A DNA stretch of 64,000 bases from Bacteroidetes bacterium HGW-Bacteroidetes-16 (GCA_002840975.1 PHDN01000023.1:1-64000); one strand, 5' to 3'; counted from the stretch's first letter, positions 26,002-34,779 are shown. Program-made: numbers and translations. Notes: generated from the sequence alone by a model not told the origin.

Positions 26002-26301
26002 ATGTTGACTTCCTTAGCCTTTGGTTATTTTTTAAGTGCGGTTGCTGTTTCCTTGCTCTCATTCGGAAGGCGTATAAGCTTTACAAATGCATTGACAATC
26101 AGTATTTTTCTTACTCCGATAAGTGGGTTGATAACAGTTTTGAATATCGGTCGTTCTCTCAGGGTTTCCCGGTATATTACCAAATATCAGTGCCCTCAAT
26201 GTAAAAAAGTATTTACTGAACCTCATTTTATTTGTCCGCAATGTGAGGAGAAAAAGCTTCAAATTGACCTTCATCAGATCAAGCACCTGCAGATTACCTG
26301 A
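26002..26301 (+). CDS. Small membrane protein with C-terminal zinc ribbon
   Basis: This 99-residue protein has two hydrophobic segments (about residues 1-20 and 28-50), then a zinc-ribbon-like pair of CPxC knuckles: CPQCKKVF and, after about 12 residues, CPQCEEKK. The arrangement suggests a membrane-anchored zinc or nucleic-acid/protein-binding tail on the cytosolic side. I do not recognise a named family. The gene converges on the archaemetzincin gene with only 2 nt between stop codons. Confidence 0.65.
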   Translation: MLTSLAFGYFLSAVAVSLLSFGRRISFTNALTISIFLTPISGLITVLNIGRSLRVSRYITKYQCPQCKKVFTEPHFICPQCEEKKLQIDLHQIKHLQIT

Positions 26302-26303
26302 GG

Positions 26304-26864
26304 TTATCTACCAGTCATCAATTCCAAACCACGCTTTCTATTGAGTTCTTCCCGACAATTTTTGCAAAAACAATTCTTTTTCTGATCAAGATCCTCCACA
26401 TAGGTGCTCGAACGCATGACGCAGTTCGGATACGGACAATGGATCAGGCCAAATGTATGCCCCAATTCATGAATAATTACTTTCCTGAAACGATCAATCA
26501 GCAATGGATTGTTCTGTTCCAGACCGTACAGCTCATTCTTCAGACGGAAAAGTGAGGCTATTCCTGTATTCCCATCTAAAAAGGCCTGCCCGAAAATATA
26601 GGTCAGAATAGGAATAAACAAGTCCACTCTGAACAAACCAATTGATTTTATGGAATCAGGTGGTGATATTTCTAATACTTCTTTAAGTATTCCATTGGCA
26701 TCATATTGTCGGCGCCCGGGATGGTAGTAGCAGCTTAAGTCAAAGCTGTATACTTGTTGAATCACAGGATAATGAAATTCGCGTATAATATCTTCAGAAA
26801 TCACCCTGAGAACATTTTTCTCAAAATGACCGCCCGAAATGATGGTGATATACTCCTTTTCCAA
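26304..26864 (-). CDS. amzA: Archaemetzincin-family zinc metalloprotease
   Basis: This 186-residue protein has the archaemetzincin signature: HELGHTFGLIHCPYPNCVM (HExxHxxGxxH zinc site followed by CX4CxM), with a later CFCKNC pair that together bind a second, structural zinc. Archaemetzincins are soluble proteases found in archaea, animals and scattered bacteria; natural substrates are poorly known. No signal peptide is seen. It is separated by 80 nt from the sigma-54 regulator gene, which lies upstream on the same strand, so it may be a distal member of that transcript. Confidence 0.92.
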   Translation of the reverse strand: MEKEYITIISGGHFEKNVLRVISEDIIREFHYPVIQQVYSFDLSCYYHPGRRQYDANGILKEVLEISPPDSIKSIGLFRVDLFIPILTYIFGQAFLDGNTGIASLFRLKNELYGLEQNNPLLIDRFRKVIIHELGHTFGLIHCPYPNCVMRSSTYVEDLDQKKNCFCKNCREELNRKRGLELMTGR

Positions 26865-26944
26865 TCTAAAATCCTGTTTAAAAGGTTGAAGTTAGCTTTG
26901 CTGAGGTTGTCTGGCAAGTGTTTAAATGAACCATGAAAAGTACA

Positions 26945-28285
26945 TTATTCGTCTAATTTCAGATCGAATTTTTTAATCTTGTTATATAGCGTCACCCTGT
27001 CGACATTTAAGGCTTTTGCCGAACGCGAGATGTTCCACCCGTATTTATTCAGGATCATAGAGATGTGCTTTTTTTCCAGGTCATCTAAACTTTCGATGGA
27101 ACTATTTGCAACTTCCTTGCCCATCGGGAGATCTTTTAGCCTGATTTCTTTTCCATTGCCAATAACGATGGCACGTTCGATCATGTTTTCCAATTCGCGC
27201 ACATTGCCGGGGAATTCAAACTCTTCAAGATGCTTCAGGGCTGCCGGCTCTATGGAAATTAAATCCCTGCTCATGGAGGTACAGTATTTCTTAATGAAAT
27301 GATTTACCAGCCGGGGGATATCTTCTATTCTTTCGCGCAAAGGCGGGATTTTAATATTCACCACGTTAAGTCGGTAATAAAGGTCTTCACGAAAAGTGCC
27401 ATTTTTTACCATGCTTTTCAAATCTCTGTTGGTGGCACAAATCACCCTGAAGTCGGAAGATATTTCTTTGTTGCCTCCCACCCGAACAAAGGTCTTCGAT
27501 TCCAGTACCCGAAGCAATTCAATCTGCATCTTCGGCGAAATAGTGGCAATTTCATCCAGAAATATAGTTCCTCCATCGGCCATTTCGAACCTTCCCTTCC
27601 GGTTGAACGTAGCACCGGTAAAGGCACCTTTCTCATGGCCAAAAAGTTCACTTTCGAGCAAGCTTTCGGTCAGAGCACCACAATGCACACTAATCAATGG
27701 AAAGTATTTTCTCGACGAATTGGCATGTATCGCCCTGGCAATTAATTCCTTTCCTGTACCGCTTTCACCTGTAATGATAACGGATGAATTTGATTGGGCC
27801 ACACTTTCCACCTCCTTTAGTACCTTACTCAAGGCCTCACTCTCCCCGATGAGGTCTTCCACATCGACCAGGGAAGAAATCTTGTTTTTAAGATGCTCGT
27901 TTTCAGCCTTCAGGACAATCTGGGTGGTTGCATTGCGTATCAGGTGCGACAAATCATCGGGGTCGAAGGGCTTGGTAACATAGTCATATGCGCCGTTTTT
28001 CAGAGCCTGTACGGCCGTATCGACCGAAGCAAAAGCCGTCATGACAATGAAGATGGGTTCTTTGTTTAGCGTTTTTATTCGCTTGTGCATTTCCAATCCA
28101 TCCATACCTGGCATTTTTATGTCGGCGAGGATGATATCAAAATCCTTTGCTTCGAGCATCGACAAGGCTTTTTTTGCGCTCTCGGCACACTCGACGGCGT
28201 AACCATCATCAATAAACCAGTTATACAGGGAATCCCTGACAGATTCTTCATCATCGACGATTAAGATGGAAATTTTTTTTGCCAT
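26945..28285 (-). CDS. Sigma-54-dependent response regulator (NtrC family)
   Basis: This 446-residue activator has a receiver domain (about 1-120; phospho-acceptor Asp in DIILADIKMPG), an AAA+ domain (about 140-375) with Walker A GESGTGKEL and the GAFTGA loop that contacts sigma-54, and a Fis-type helix-turn-helix (about 400-446, NISRSAKALNVDRVTLYNKI). It starts 11 nt after a haem-type histidine kinase, its likely partner. It should activate a -24/-12 promoter; a good candidate with paired upstream elements precedes the binding-protein/GcvH gene at the head of this cluster. Confidence 0.95.
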   Translation of the reverse strand: MAKKISILIVDDEESVRDSLYNWFIDDGYAVECAESAKKALSMLEAKDFDIILADIKMPGMDGLEMHKRIKTLNKEPIFIVMTAFASVDTAVQALKNGAYDYVTKPFDPDDLSHLIRNATTQIVLKAENEHLKNKISSLVDVEDLIGESEALSKVLKEVESVAQSNSSVIITGESGTGKELIARAIHANSSRKYFPLISVHCGALTESLLESELFGHEKGAFTGATFNRKGRFEMADGGTIFLDEIATISPKMQIELLRVLESKTFVRVGGNKEISSDFRVICATNRDLKSMVKNGTFREDLYYRLNVVNIKIPPLRERIEDIPRLVNHFIKKYCTSMSRDLISIEPAALKHLEEFEFPGNVRELENMIERAIVIGNGKEIRLKDLPMGKEVANSSIESLDDLEKKHISMILNKYGWNISRSAKALNVDRVTLYNKIKKFDLKLDE

Positions 28286-28296
28286 TTTACTATATT

Positions 28297-29967
28297 TTAA
28301 ATCCTGCTGAGCGGGAAAGTGATGGATATGGTGGTTCCTTTTCCAATTTCCGAGTCTACTGATATCTTTCCTTTATGATTTTCAATAATCCCATGTACAA
28401 TGGCCAAGCCAAGCCCTATTCCACTCGCATCGCGTTTTGTAGAGAAAAAAGGTTCAAAAATATGGGAGAGGTCTTCGGGCGCAATTCCGGATCCATTATC
28501 CGATATATCAAGCCTGACGCTGTCCTCATCAGGATTGGATGTTCTGACAAAAATTTCACCCTGTTCCTCAATCGCTTCTGAAGCATTCACCAGAATAGCA
28601 ACACAGGCTTGCTTTATCTGATTCGGGCTACAAAATATTTGATCTGATTTCGCTTTAAAATCAGTCAAAAAATTGATATCCGCAATCTTGATGGAATGGG
28701 TCATTAAGGCATAAGTTGCATCCAATAGCGGATGCAGGTGTGCTACTTCAAAATCATCCTGATCTTTTCTTGAGAAATCAAGCAAACCCTTCACAATGTC
28801 ACCACAGCGTTTGGTTTCTGTTTCAATAAGTTTGAGGTGCTTTAAAATGGAGTCTTTCTTTGCATGAGTAAACTCAGAATTGTTTAATTGTTTATATATC
28901 AATTTTGTATAAACAAGAATCCCTGATAATGGATTGTTAATTTCGTGTGCCACCGAAGAGGATAATTTGCCCAGTGAAGCGATTCTTTCTACATGGATAA
29001 GTTCATTTTGCGCTTCAGACAGTTCTTCTGTCTTTCTTTGTACTTTATACTCTAATTGCTGCGACCAATTTTGTAATTCGTGAGTGGCCGTATCGATATT
29101 ATCGAGCATATTATTAAAAGCGAGAGAAACCATTCTCAAGTCATCCAACAGGTCGGGTTTAATATCCAGCCGGATGCTGTTGTCCCCTTTCGACACCGCT
29201 TCGCTTGCACGAATGATTGAATTGAGCGGATTCTTAATCTTTTTCCAGGTGAAAATAATCAGAAAGGTCATCAGCAGGGCCGTGATTAAACTTACCAGGA
29301 GCAGGAAATCGGCAGAAGACTTATCTTCAAACGAATCAATCTTATCCAGGGGCAATTTAATAATTAGTGACCCCAGTACTTCATCCTTTTCATCGTGCGC
29401 ATGACAATCGGCTGTATAACATGATTTTTCATTCAGTATGGGCTTACGGATCAACAAATACCTGCTGCTGTTATCATCTTGTGTAATTCCGCAATCAGGC
29501 ATGTCACCAACAATGCGATACGATTTTTCCTTTGATGGGAACATGGTTCCAAAATCAGCATGACAGGCACCACAGTCCGGGTTACCGGGACCTTCTTTTT
29601 CGGTAGATATGGTGGTAAATGCAAGACTGTCGCGGTCATCATACATGTTTACTTCGTCGATACCCGACATGGTACTGATAATATTCAGGGTTCGCTGAAG
29701 CATGCCTTTGTCATTCTCAAGCATGGAATAATACAATGACCCTTCAACAATGGAACTTAAATTGTCTCCATTTTGACGTATAGTGGTATTGATAAAATTA
29801 ATGTAAACCGACCTAAAGATGATGTTAAACAAAACATAAAGAACCAATATTGATATAACTATAATAAACATGACGCGGCCATAGATAGAAGAGATGAACC
29901 TGATATATCTCCTGACGAACTCATTGTCGAGTATTTTACTAATTAACTTTTTTGATATTCCTGCCAT
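28297..29967 (-). CDS. Membrane histidine kinase with periplasmic c-type haem motifs
   Basis: This 556-residue kinase has a first membrane helix (about 31-52), a periplasmic domain (53-220), a second helix (221-241), HAMP (about 242-295), a coiled coil, HisKA with H-box VAHEINNPLSGI, and a C-terminal ATPase domain (FEPFFSTKRD, GLGLAIVHG). The periplasmic part carries C132-GA-C135-H136, a standard CXXCH haem-c motif, and C183-YTAD-C188-H189, a CX4CH motif of the type known in some multihaem cytochromes. It is therefore predicted to sense redox state or a gas ligand through haem. Its gene is 11 nt from the sigma-54 regulator and downstream of the GcvH/ferredoxin/NrfD genes. Confidence 0.93.
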   Translation of the reverse strand: MAGISKKLISKILDNEFVRRYIRFISSIYGRVMFIIVISILVLYVLFNIIFRSVYINFINTTIRQNGDNLSSIVEGSLYYSMLENDKGMLQRTLNIISTMSGIDEVNMYDDRDSLAFTTISTEKEGPGNPDCGACHADFGTMFPSKEKSYRIVGDMPDCGITQDDNSSRYLLIRKPILNEKSCYTADCHAHDEKDEVLGSLIIKLPLDKIDSFEDKSSADFLLLVSLITALLMTFLIIFTWKKIKNPLNSIIRASEAVSKGDNSIRLDIKPDLLDDLRMVSLAFNNMLDNIDTATHELQNWSQQLEYKVQRKTEELSEAQNELIHVERIASLGKLSSSVAHEINNPLSGILVYTKLIYKQLNNSEFTHAKKDSILKHLKLIETETKRCGDIVKGLLDFSRKDQDDFEVAHLHPLLDATYALMTHSIKIADINFLTDFKAKSDQIFCSPNQIKQACVAILVNASEAIEEQGEIFVRTSNPDEDSVRLDISDNGSGIAPEDLSHIFEPFFSTKRDASGIGLGLAIVHGIIENHKGKISVDSEIGKGTTISITFPLSRI

Positions 29968-30015
29968 TTTAAGGTGTATTATTCAAGTTGAAATGCCATG
30001 GTCTCTATCGAAATC

Positions 30016-30048
30016 GTAAAGGAGGAATCCCTTTGGAAACCTCCTTAC
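30016..30048. repeat. Inverted repeat in the gap before the haem kinase gene
   Basis: GTAAAGGAGG and CCTCCTTAC form a 9-bp stem with one bulged base and a 14-nt loop. It sits in the 181-nt gap between the second GcvH-like gene and the kinase gene. Without a T-tract it may be an attenuating or mRNA-processing hairpin that separates expression of the structural and regulatory genes. Confidence 0.45.
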
Positions 30049-30148
30049 AAATTATTTTATCAAGTTCAAATCTCACCATGAACCCCTCACCGTATGAGGT
30101 CGAAATTTACGAAAAAAGATTCAATCCACGACACCTGATTCCGTATTT

Positions 30149-30868
30149 TCAACTTACCTTATCAAGAAAATGTTCCTGGAAATCATGCCATACTTCAGCC
30201 GGCATACCGGATAGTGGATTGTCAGCTAATTCACCTCCTTCCTGTAGGATGACCAGGGCTGTTTCCGGAGAGTATTTGTTCATCGACATGGCAATAAAAT
30301 CTTTGAACCTCAGCAGTTCTGTTTTAAACCAAAGGGAGGCTTCGTTTGCCAGAAAATAAGAATTGGTTTCCTCAGTCCATTTCTCCGGCTTGATTTTGTA
30401 AATCCAACCTCCCCCGTATGGGTCGTCGTTAAGTGCAACGACACCTTCGCGGAGTGATTTGTTTACGCCCTGGATCTCACCTGAAATGGGTGACTTTATC
30501 ATGAGGTGTCCTCCATTTTGTGCAATTTCGGCAATTCGTTCGCCTTTCCTGACCTTATCTCCCGGTACTTTAAAGTTATTTACATGAACCTGTCCGGTGA
30601 TATGTAATAGAAGGTCATCCAGTCCTACGCTTGCGACCCCCGACTTTTCCAGAAATGTCCACGTATGGTTCCTGCTATAAAATAATCCTTGCGGTACTTT
30701 CAGGATATTGGAGGTCAGTACTCCAAGCGTCGACATGACCTTTACCCTCACTGTTAAAGGTTTGTTCAGCGATCGCCAGAAGGGGATCAGCAGCAAAAGA
30801 AACCCAATGATAACAAGGTACTCAATTCCCTTTGTATCAAAAATATTGATGTAAGTATACCCGTCCAT
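30149..30868 (-). CDS. Membrane-anchored GcvH-like domain protein lacking the lipoyl lysine
   Basis: This 239-residue protein has one membrane helix (about 15-31) then a GcvH-like barrel at about 58-165 (FYSRNHTWTFLEKSG, KVPGDKVRKGERIAEI, KSPISGEI). In true GcvH the lipoylated Lys lies seven residues before the conserved Ser-Pro; here that residue is Gly119, so lipoylation is not expected. A distinctive C-terminal extension (LQEGGEL...PAEVWHDFQEHFL) is shared with the fusion protein at 33012-34718. The gene follows the NrfD-like gene by 11 nt. A structural or docking role in a membrane redox complex is inferred. Confidence 0.85.
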   Translation of the reverse strand: MDGYTYINIFDTKGIEYLVIIGFLLLLIPFWRSLNKPLTVRVKVMSTLGVLTSNILKVPQGLFYSRNHTWTFLEKSGVASVGLDDLLLHITGQVHVNNFKVPGDKVRKGERIAEIAQNGGHLMIKSPISGEIQGVNKSLREGVVALNDDPYGGGWIYKIKPEKWTEETNSYFLANEASLWFKTELLRFKDFIAMSMNKYSPETALVILQEGGELADNPLSGMPAEVWHDFQEHFLDKVS

Positions 30869-30879
30869 AATATGAATTT

Positions 30880-32118
30880 TTAAAGGTTAGATGATTGTTT
30901 TTTTACCCACGAAGGCGAATCTCTCAGCACTGGTAAGCGGGTAACTATCCAGCGGAATATCCAGATTTCTACAAACAGGACGGTAAGCGTTACCACAATT
31001 TCCATCCAGGAAGGAAAGTAGTGAACGGCAGCGTCCCAGCGGAATCCCACGACAGTTACATTAAGCCGGTTTATAATGACACCTATCATGGTAATAAGCG
31101 CTGCCACTTTAATGAGAAATATATGTTGTTTTCGGTAGCTATAGAAAAACAGTCCCATGGGGAGCAATACAAACCCAATCATTTCAGTAAGATACCAATA
31201 TCCCATCGGGCTGTTAAGCAAATCCCAGTGTTTGCCGTGCACAAATGTAAGTACCTGGAGGAAGAAGTAAATAAATAAAGTAATGGTACATATTTTCGAC
31301 AACCCGTGGAGTATGCCGTCATGTGATCGGTGGTTCTTCTCACTTATCTGACTGTCAAATACTTTCTGACTGATGGATCCTTCAAAAATGACCATGGAGA
31401 GACCAGCAAAAATACTGGATACAAAGAATAATATGGGGATAAACTCCGAATACCATAAAGGATGTATTTTTTCGCTGGCCATCAAATACAAAGCGCCTAA
31501 GCCCGATTGATGCAAGGTGGAAAGTGTAATTCCAAAGATGACAGCAGCCAGGGTCATTCCCGAAAGAATCTTTCTGGCTCTTTGGTCTCCAATCCATTCG
31601 GCGATGGTTGGAGAAAACTCAATCAGCATGGCAATCATATATAATAGGAAATGCCAAGCCACCAGAAACAGTACCGAACTCACGCCAAAACTGTTTCCAA
31701 TTATTGGATTGATAACATTCCATGGGCGTCCGAGATCAAGAAGCAATGCCCCTGCATAGAATACATATGCCAGAAATCCGTTCAAGACGGTTACCCTGAC
31801 AATGGAATGGTATTTTTTCATGTTCAGAATATATACCATGAAGGTAATTACGTAAGCCCCACCGGCAAAAGCGACACCGGTAACCACGTCAAATCCGATC
31901 CATAGTCCCCAGGGTACTTCCTGAGTAAGGTTTGTTACAGCGCCAATTCCTTTTATAAACCGAATTACGATGATAACAAACCCCAGTACCATGACAGGTA
32001 GCGAGATCATATTAAAAGGAGTAAAAAAAGTTCCTTTTGGTTTGATGGCTTCAGCCAGAAATTTCAATACAGGCATGCCATCATTGTCTTTGGCCAGGAT
32101 AGTATCTTGATTATTCAT
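30880..32118 (-). CDS. NrfD/HybB-type polytopic quinone-site membrane subunit
   Basis: This 412-residue protein has about ten membrane helices and resembles the NrfD/PsrC/HybB family, which carries electrons between periplasmic iron-sulfur subunits and the quinone pool. Recognisable parts include PWGLWIGFDVVTGVAFAGGA and LLLDLGRPWNVINPI. The ATG at 32118 overlaps the ferredoxin gene by 8 nt; a TTG at 32133 would start five codons earlier. The immediate ferredoxin partner fits a HybA-HybB-like pair, but no hydrogenase or molybdoenzyme subunit is nearby. Confidence 0.92.
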   Translation of the reverse strand: MNNQDTILAKDNDGMPVLKFLAEAIKPKGTFFTPFNMISLPVMVLGFVIIVIRFIKGIGAVTNLTQEVPWGLWIGFDVVTGVAFAGGAYVITFMVYILNMKKYHSIVRVTVLNGFLAYVFYAGALLLDLGRPWNVINPIIGNSFGVSSVLFLVAWHFLLYMIAMLIEFSPTIAEWIGDQRARKILSGMTLAAVIFGITLSTLHQSGLGALYLMASEKIHPLWYSEFIPILFFVSSIFAGLSMVIFEGSISQKVFDSQISEKNHRSHDGILHGLSKICTITLFIYFFLQVLTFVHGKHWDLLNSPMGYWYLTEMIGFVLLPMGLFFYSYRKQHIFLIKVAALITMIGVIINRLNVTVVGFRWDAAVHYFPSWMEIVVTLTVLFVEIWIFRWIVTRLPVLRDSPSWVKKQSSNL

Positions 32119-32980
32119 ATTCTTCTTCTTCAAGGTTATTATTCTTTACCGATTTATGAATCCCGAGCAATACAGCAGGCCACAACACAAAAATGGAGGG
32201 AACGCTGTAAAGAAAACCTTTTGTTAATTCTGGATATGGTCTGTTTTGAACAGTGGTGTTGAAACCAAGTTCTTCGAACGGGACAGGGGAGAGGTACAGA
32301 AACCCAGTTCCTCCGGCTTCACTTTCGCCGTAAATTTTGTTATAGTACAACCCTGGATCGTTGATGATCCTTCGGTGGGCTTCGGCAGTTAGCTCACGCC
32401 TTGTACCAAAAGTAAGGGCCTCAGCCGGGCAGGCTTCAACACAAGCCGGAAGTTTTCCTTCAATAACCCGGTCGTAGCACATGTTGCACTTTACAATTTT
32501 CGGATTGGAACTATGGTACTCAAACTTGGGCACATCAAATGGACAGGAAACCATGCAGTAACGGCAACCCATACACTTTTCTCCGTTCCAGATCACGGGA
32601 CCTTCCTTGGTTTTAGACATGGCCCGCGTCAGGCATGCTGAATCACATGCAGGTTGGTTGCAATGCAGGCATTGATTTTTTACATAGACTTCACCTTTTG
32701 AAGTTTCGTAGACATTGACCACCGTGCGTCTGATTTCATTTGCTTTTCTTACGGTACCTGATACCGGAACATCATCAGGTACAGGTTCCGGCAAACCGTG
32801 CTCTTCTGCACAAACAGATTCACATCCCTGACATCCCACACAGCGGGTTGAGTCGTACAAGACTCCATAAAACTCGGTTTCATTTCCGATTTTTTGAGCA
32901 GCAACCAGCTTTTCACCGGTGTAAAGTGATACGCCCGTCAAGCCAAGCACTGAAAGAAAGTTTCTTCGATTTATATTCAT
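32111..32980 (-). CDS. HybA-like Tat-exported 4Fe-4S ferredoxin with C-terminal anchor
   Basis: This 289-residue protein starts with a twin-arginine signal (NRRNFLSVLGLTGVSL) and has ferredoxin-type Cys clusters: CVGCQGCESVC, CLHCNQPACDSAC, CMGCRYCMVSC and CNMCYDRV...CVEAC, enough for about four 4Fe-4S clusters as in HybA/NrfC/PsrB. A single helix near residues 260-277 (FVLWPAVLLGIHKS) would anchor it to the outer face of the inner membrane. It overlaps the NrfD-like gene and follows the fusion gene by 31 nt. It should pass electrons between an unknown periplasmic partner and the NrfD-like subunit. Confidence 0.92.
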   Translation of the reverse strand: MNINRRNFLSVLGLTGVSLYTGEKLVAAQKIGNETEFYGVLYDSTRCVGCQGCESVCAEEHGLPEPVPDDVPVSGTVRKANEIRRTVVNVYETSKGEVYVKNQCLHCNQPACDSACLTRAMSKTKEGPVIWNGEKCMGCRYCMVSCPFDVPKFEYHSSNPKIVKCNMCYDRVIEGKLPACVEACPAEALTFGTRRELTAEAHRRIINDPGLYYNKIYGESEAGGTGFLYLSPVPFEELGFNTTVQNRPYPELTKGFLYSVPSIFVLWPAVLLGIHKSVKNNNLEEEEYE

Positions 32981-33011
32981 GGTATTTTAGTTTAGGTCAA
33001 ACATTATTTTT

Positions 33012-34718
33012 TCAGGAAATCCCTTGTTCGTTAGAACTGTTGATAAACTCATTTTGAAACTCCTCCCACACTTCGGGGCCAAGTCCTTCAAGCAAATGAT
33101 CCTTCAATTCCCCTCCATCCTGCATCACCAGTTGTAAATCTTTTATTGACTTAGACCTTTCGTTGAACGAAAGAAAATCCTTTAGCCTGGTAAACTCATA
33201 TTGAATCCACACCCGATAAACTTCACCTATAAATAAGCCTTTAATCTCCTTTAACCAGTTGTCGGAGGCTATCGTGTAAACCCATCCTTCGGAATAAGGT
33301 GAAGCGTTTACCATCGACGGATTGGCTTGGAGTTTCGTGTTGTTTTCGAATATCGTGCCCGAAACAGGTGAATAAATATCCAGTTGCTTGCCCTGCTGGA
33401 TAACCGACAGGAAAGGCTCACCTTTTTTTATCCTGTCACCGGGTTTTTTCATTTTTACTCGTGTAATGATGCCGGTTACATGTTGAAGGAAATCGTCGAT
33501 TCCGATCCTGACGTGGCCATCCTTTTCCATAAAAGCCCAGGTATGTGATTTGTCAAAAAATAATCCTCCCGGAGCTTTTACAGAATGTTCCCCAAAAACA
33601 GGTTCTCCACTTTTTTTTTCAGGTGCCAATTCCTGTTTCCCAGCCCCATAGAATCTGATTATTAAAAACATAAAAAGAATAACTATTAACGATAGCATCA
33701 CATAAAACAAGATCGCGTAAGCTTGCATCGGTTTATTTTGAATATCCACAACGGGTGTTTGAGCAGCATTTAAACCGTGAATCTTAGATTGCCTTTCGCT
33801 GTATACGAGTTCTGAATAACCGTTCGTGTAAAGATATTGCTGCCCATCGGTAAGAATCCAATTCAGAAAAGCCAGTTCATTACTTCCGGTTGGCTGGGTG
33901 CCTGCCACGGAATAAATGCTATGAAACATGGCTTTAGGGTATTTACCGATCCAAATGCCACGTGCCAGATCAGCGGAATTGTGATAAATATCTTCAAAAA
34001 AATCAACCTTCTGGTTCCCATTCATGTCAATGGGAATCAAGCTTATTCCTTTCACAATTTCATTGCCATTGTCATCAAGAATATCCACCAGCCTGCAGAA
34101 CCCGATGGCATTGTTATCGTTTTGAATTTCATTTAGAAGTTTATCAATCCCGGACACCTCTTTTATATTCATATTTTGTGAACTTGTTTTAATAAATTCA
34201 GCCAGATAAGACCTGATCGAGCTTTCACCGATGTAGTAACTTTTTATTAAAGTTGACTGATCAGAATTAAGCACGTTGCCCCAGGTTTGGTTTGAAGTAT
34301 CCGTCAATACTTCAGCAAATTTTTCGGGAGAGATACCTCTTTGTGAAATTTCACTGATGAATAGGTTATCAGCACTCATAATTGGAACAACGATGTCGCG
34401 TCCTATCGCCAATCTCCACACCGACTTACTTTTGAATTCAGGGACGAACTCATTCGTGACAAAACCAATATGACCAGGGTCGCTGATGATCTGGTTCAAC
34501 GCAGCCGCATCGGCTCTTTCCAACTTTATTTTTGCCCCGGGGTTCATATATGTGTATTCATCTACCCAAATAGTGGCGACATTAAATAAGTCGGGACTGC
34601 TCCAGATATGAATGGTGTCTTCCTCCACATTACCGGGAGTTGCTGACACTGCACTTAAATGTGTAGCAAAGGCTACAACGAGTGTCGCGTAACTGAATAA
34701 TTTAATTAGCTTTTTCAT
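33012..34718 (-). CDS. Periplasmic binding protein fused via a membrane helix to a GcvH-like domain
   Basis: This 568-residue fusion has a signal peptide (1-26), a PstS-like periplasmic solute-binding domain (about 34-310: DTIHIWSSPDLFNVATIWVD, NQTWGNVLNSDQST), one membrane helix (334-357), and a cytosolic GcvH-like domain (about 380-490: FDKSHTWAFMEKDG, KKPGDRIKKGEPFLSV, YSPVSGTI). The lipoyl-lysine position is Gly443. It ends in the same extension as the GcvH-like protein at 30149-30868 (MQDGGEL...GPEVWEEFQNEFI). This domain order is unusual: a ligand-binding outer domain is wired to an inner barrel. It heads the cluster and lies behind the sigma-54-like promoter. Ligand and role are unknown. 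Confidence 0.88.
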   Translation of the reverse strand: MKKLIKLFSYATLVVAFATHLSAVSATPGNVEEDTIHIWSSPDLFNVATIWVDEYTYMNPGAKIKLERADAAALNQIISDPGHIGFVTNEFVPEFKSKSVWRLAIGRDIVVPIMSADNLFISEISQRGISPEKFAEVLTDTSNQTWGNVLNSDQSTLIKSYYIGESSIRSYLAEFIKTSSQNMNIKEVSGIDKLLNEIQNDNNAIGFCRLVDILDDNGNEIVKGISLIPIDMNGNQKVDFFEDIYHNSADLARGIWIGKYPKAMFHSIYSVAGTQPTGSNELAFLNWILTDGQQYLYTNGYSELVYSERQSKIHGLNAAQTPVVDIQNKPMQAYAILFYVMLSLIVILFMFLIIRFYGAGKQELAPEKKSGEPVFGEHSVKAPGGLFFDKSHTWAFMEKDGHVRIGIDDFLQHVTGIITRVKMKKPGDRIKKGEPFLSVIQQGKQLDIYSPVSGTIFENNTKLQANPSMVNASPYSEGWVYTIASDNWLKEIKGLFIGEVYRVWIQYEFTRLKDFLSFNERSKSIKDLQLVMQDGGELKDHLLEGLGPEVWEEFQNEFINSSNEQGIS

Positions 34719-34779
34719 CTTCGCAATATTTTGAGATTATCCGCAAAAACCCACCTGGTTGATGCTCAAAAAGGGCAAA

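Noticed and set aside
30149-30868. Annotating this as glycine cleavage protein H
   Set aside because: It has a membrane anchor, a C-terminal extension, Gly in place of the lipoyl Lys, and no glycine cleavage genes nearby.
33012-34718. Interpreting the fusion gene as phosphate transporter PstS
   Set aside because: The binding-protein domain is PstS-like, but no pstCAB genes are near and the protein continues into a membrane helix and a GcvH-like domain, which excludes an ordinary ABC binding protein.
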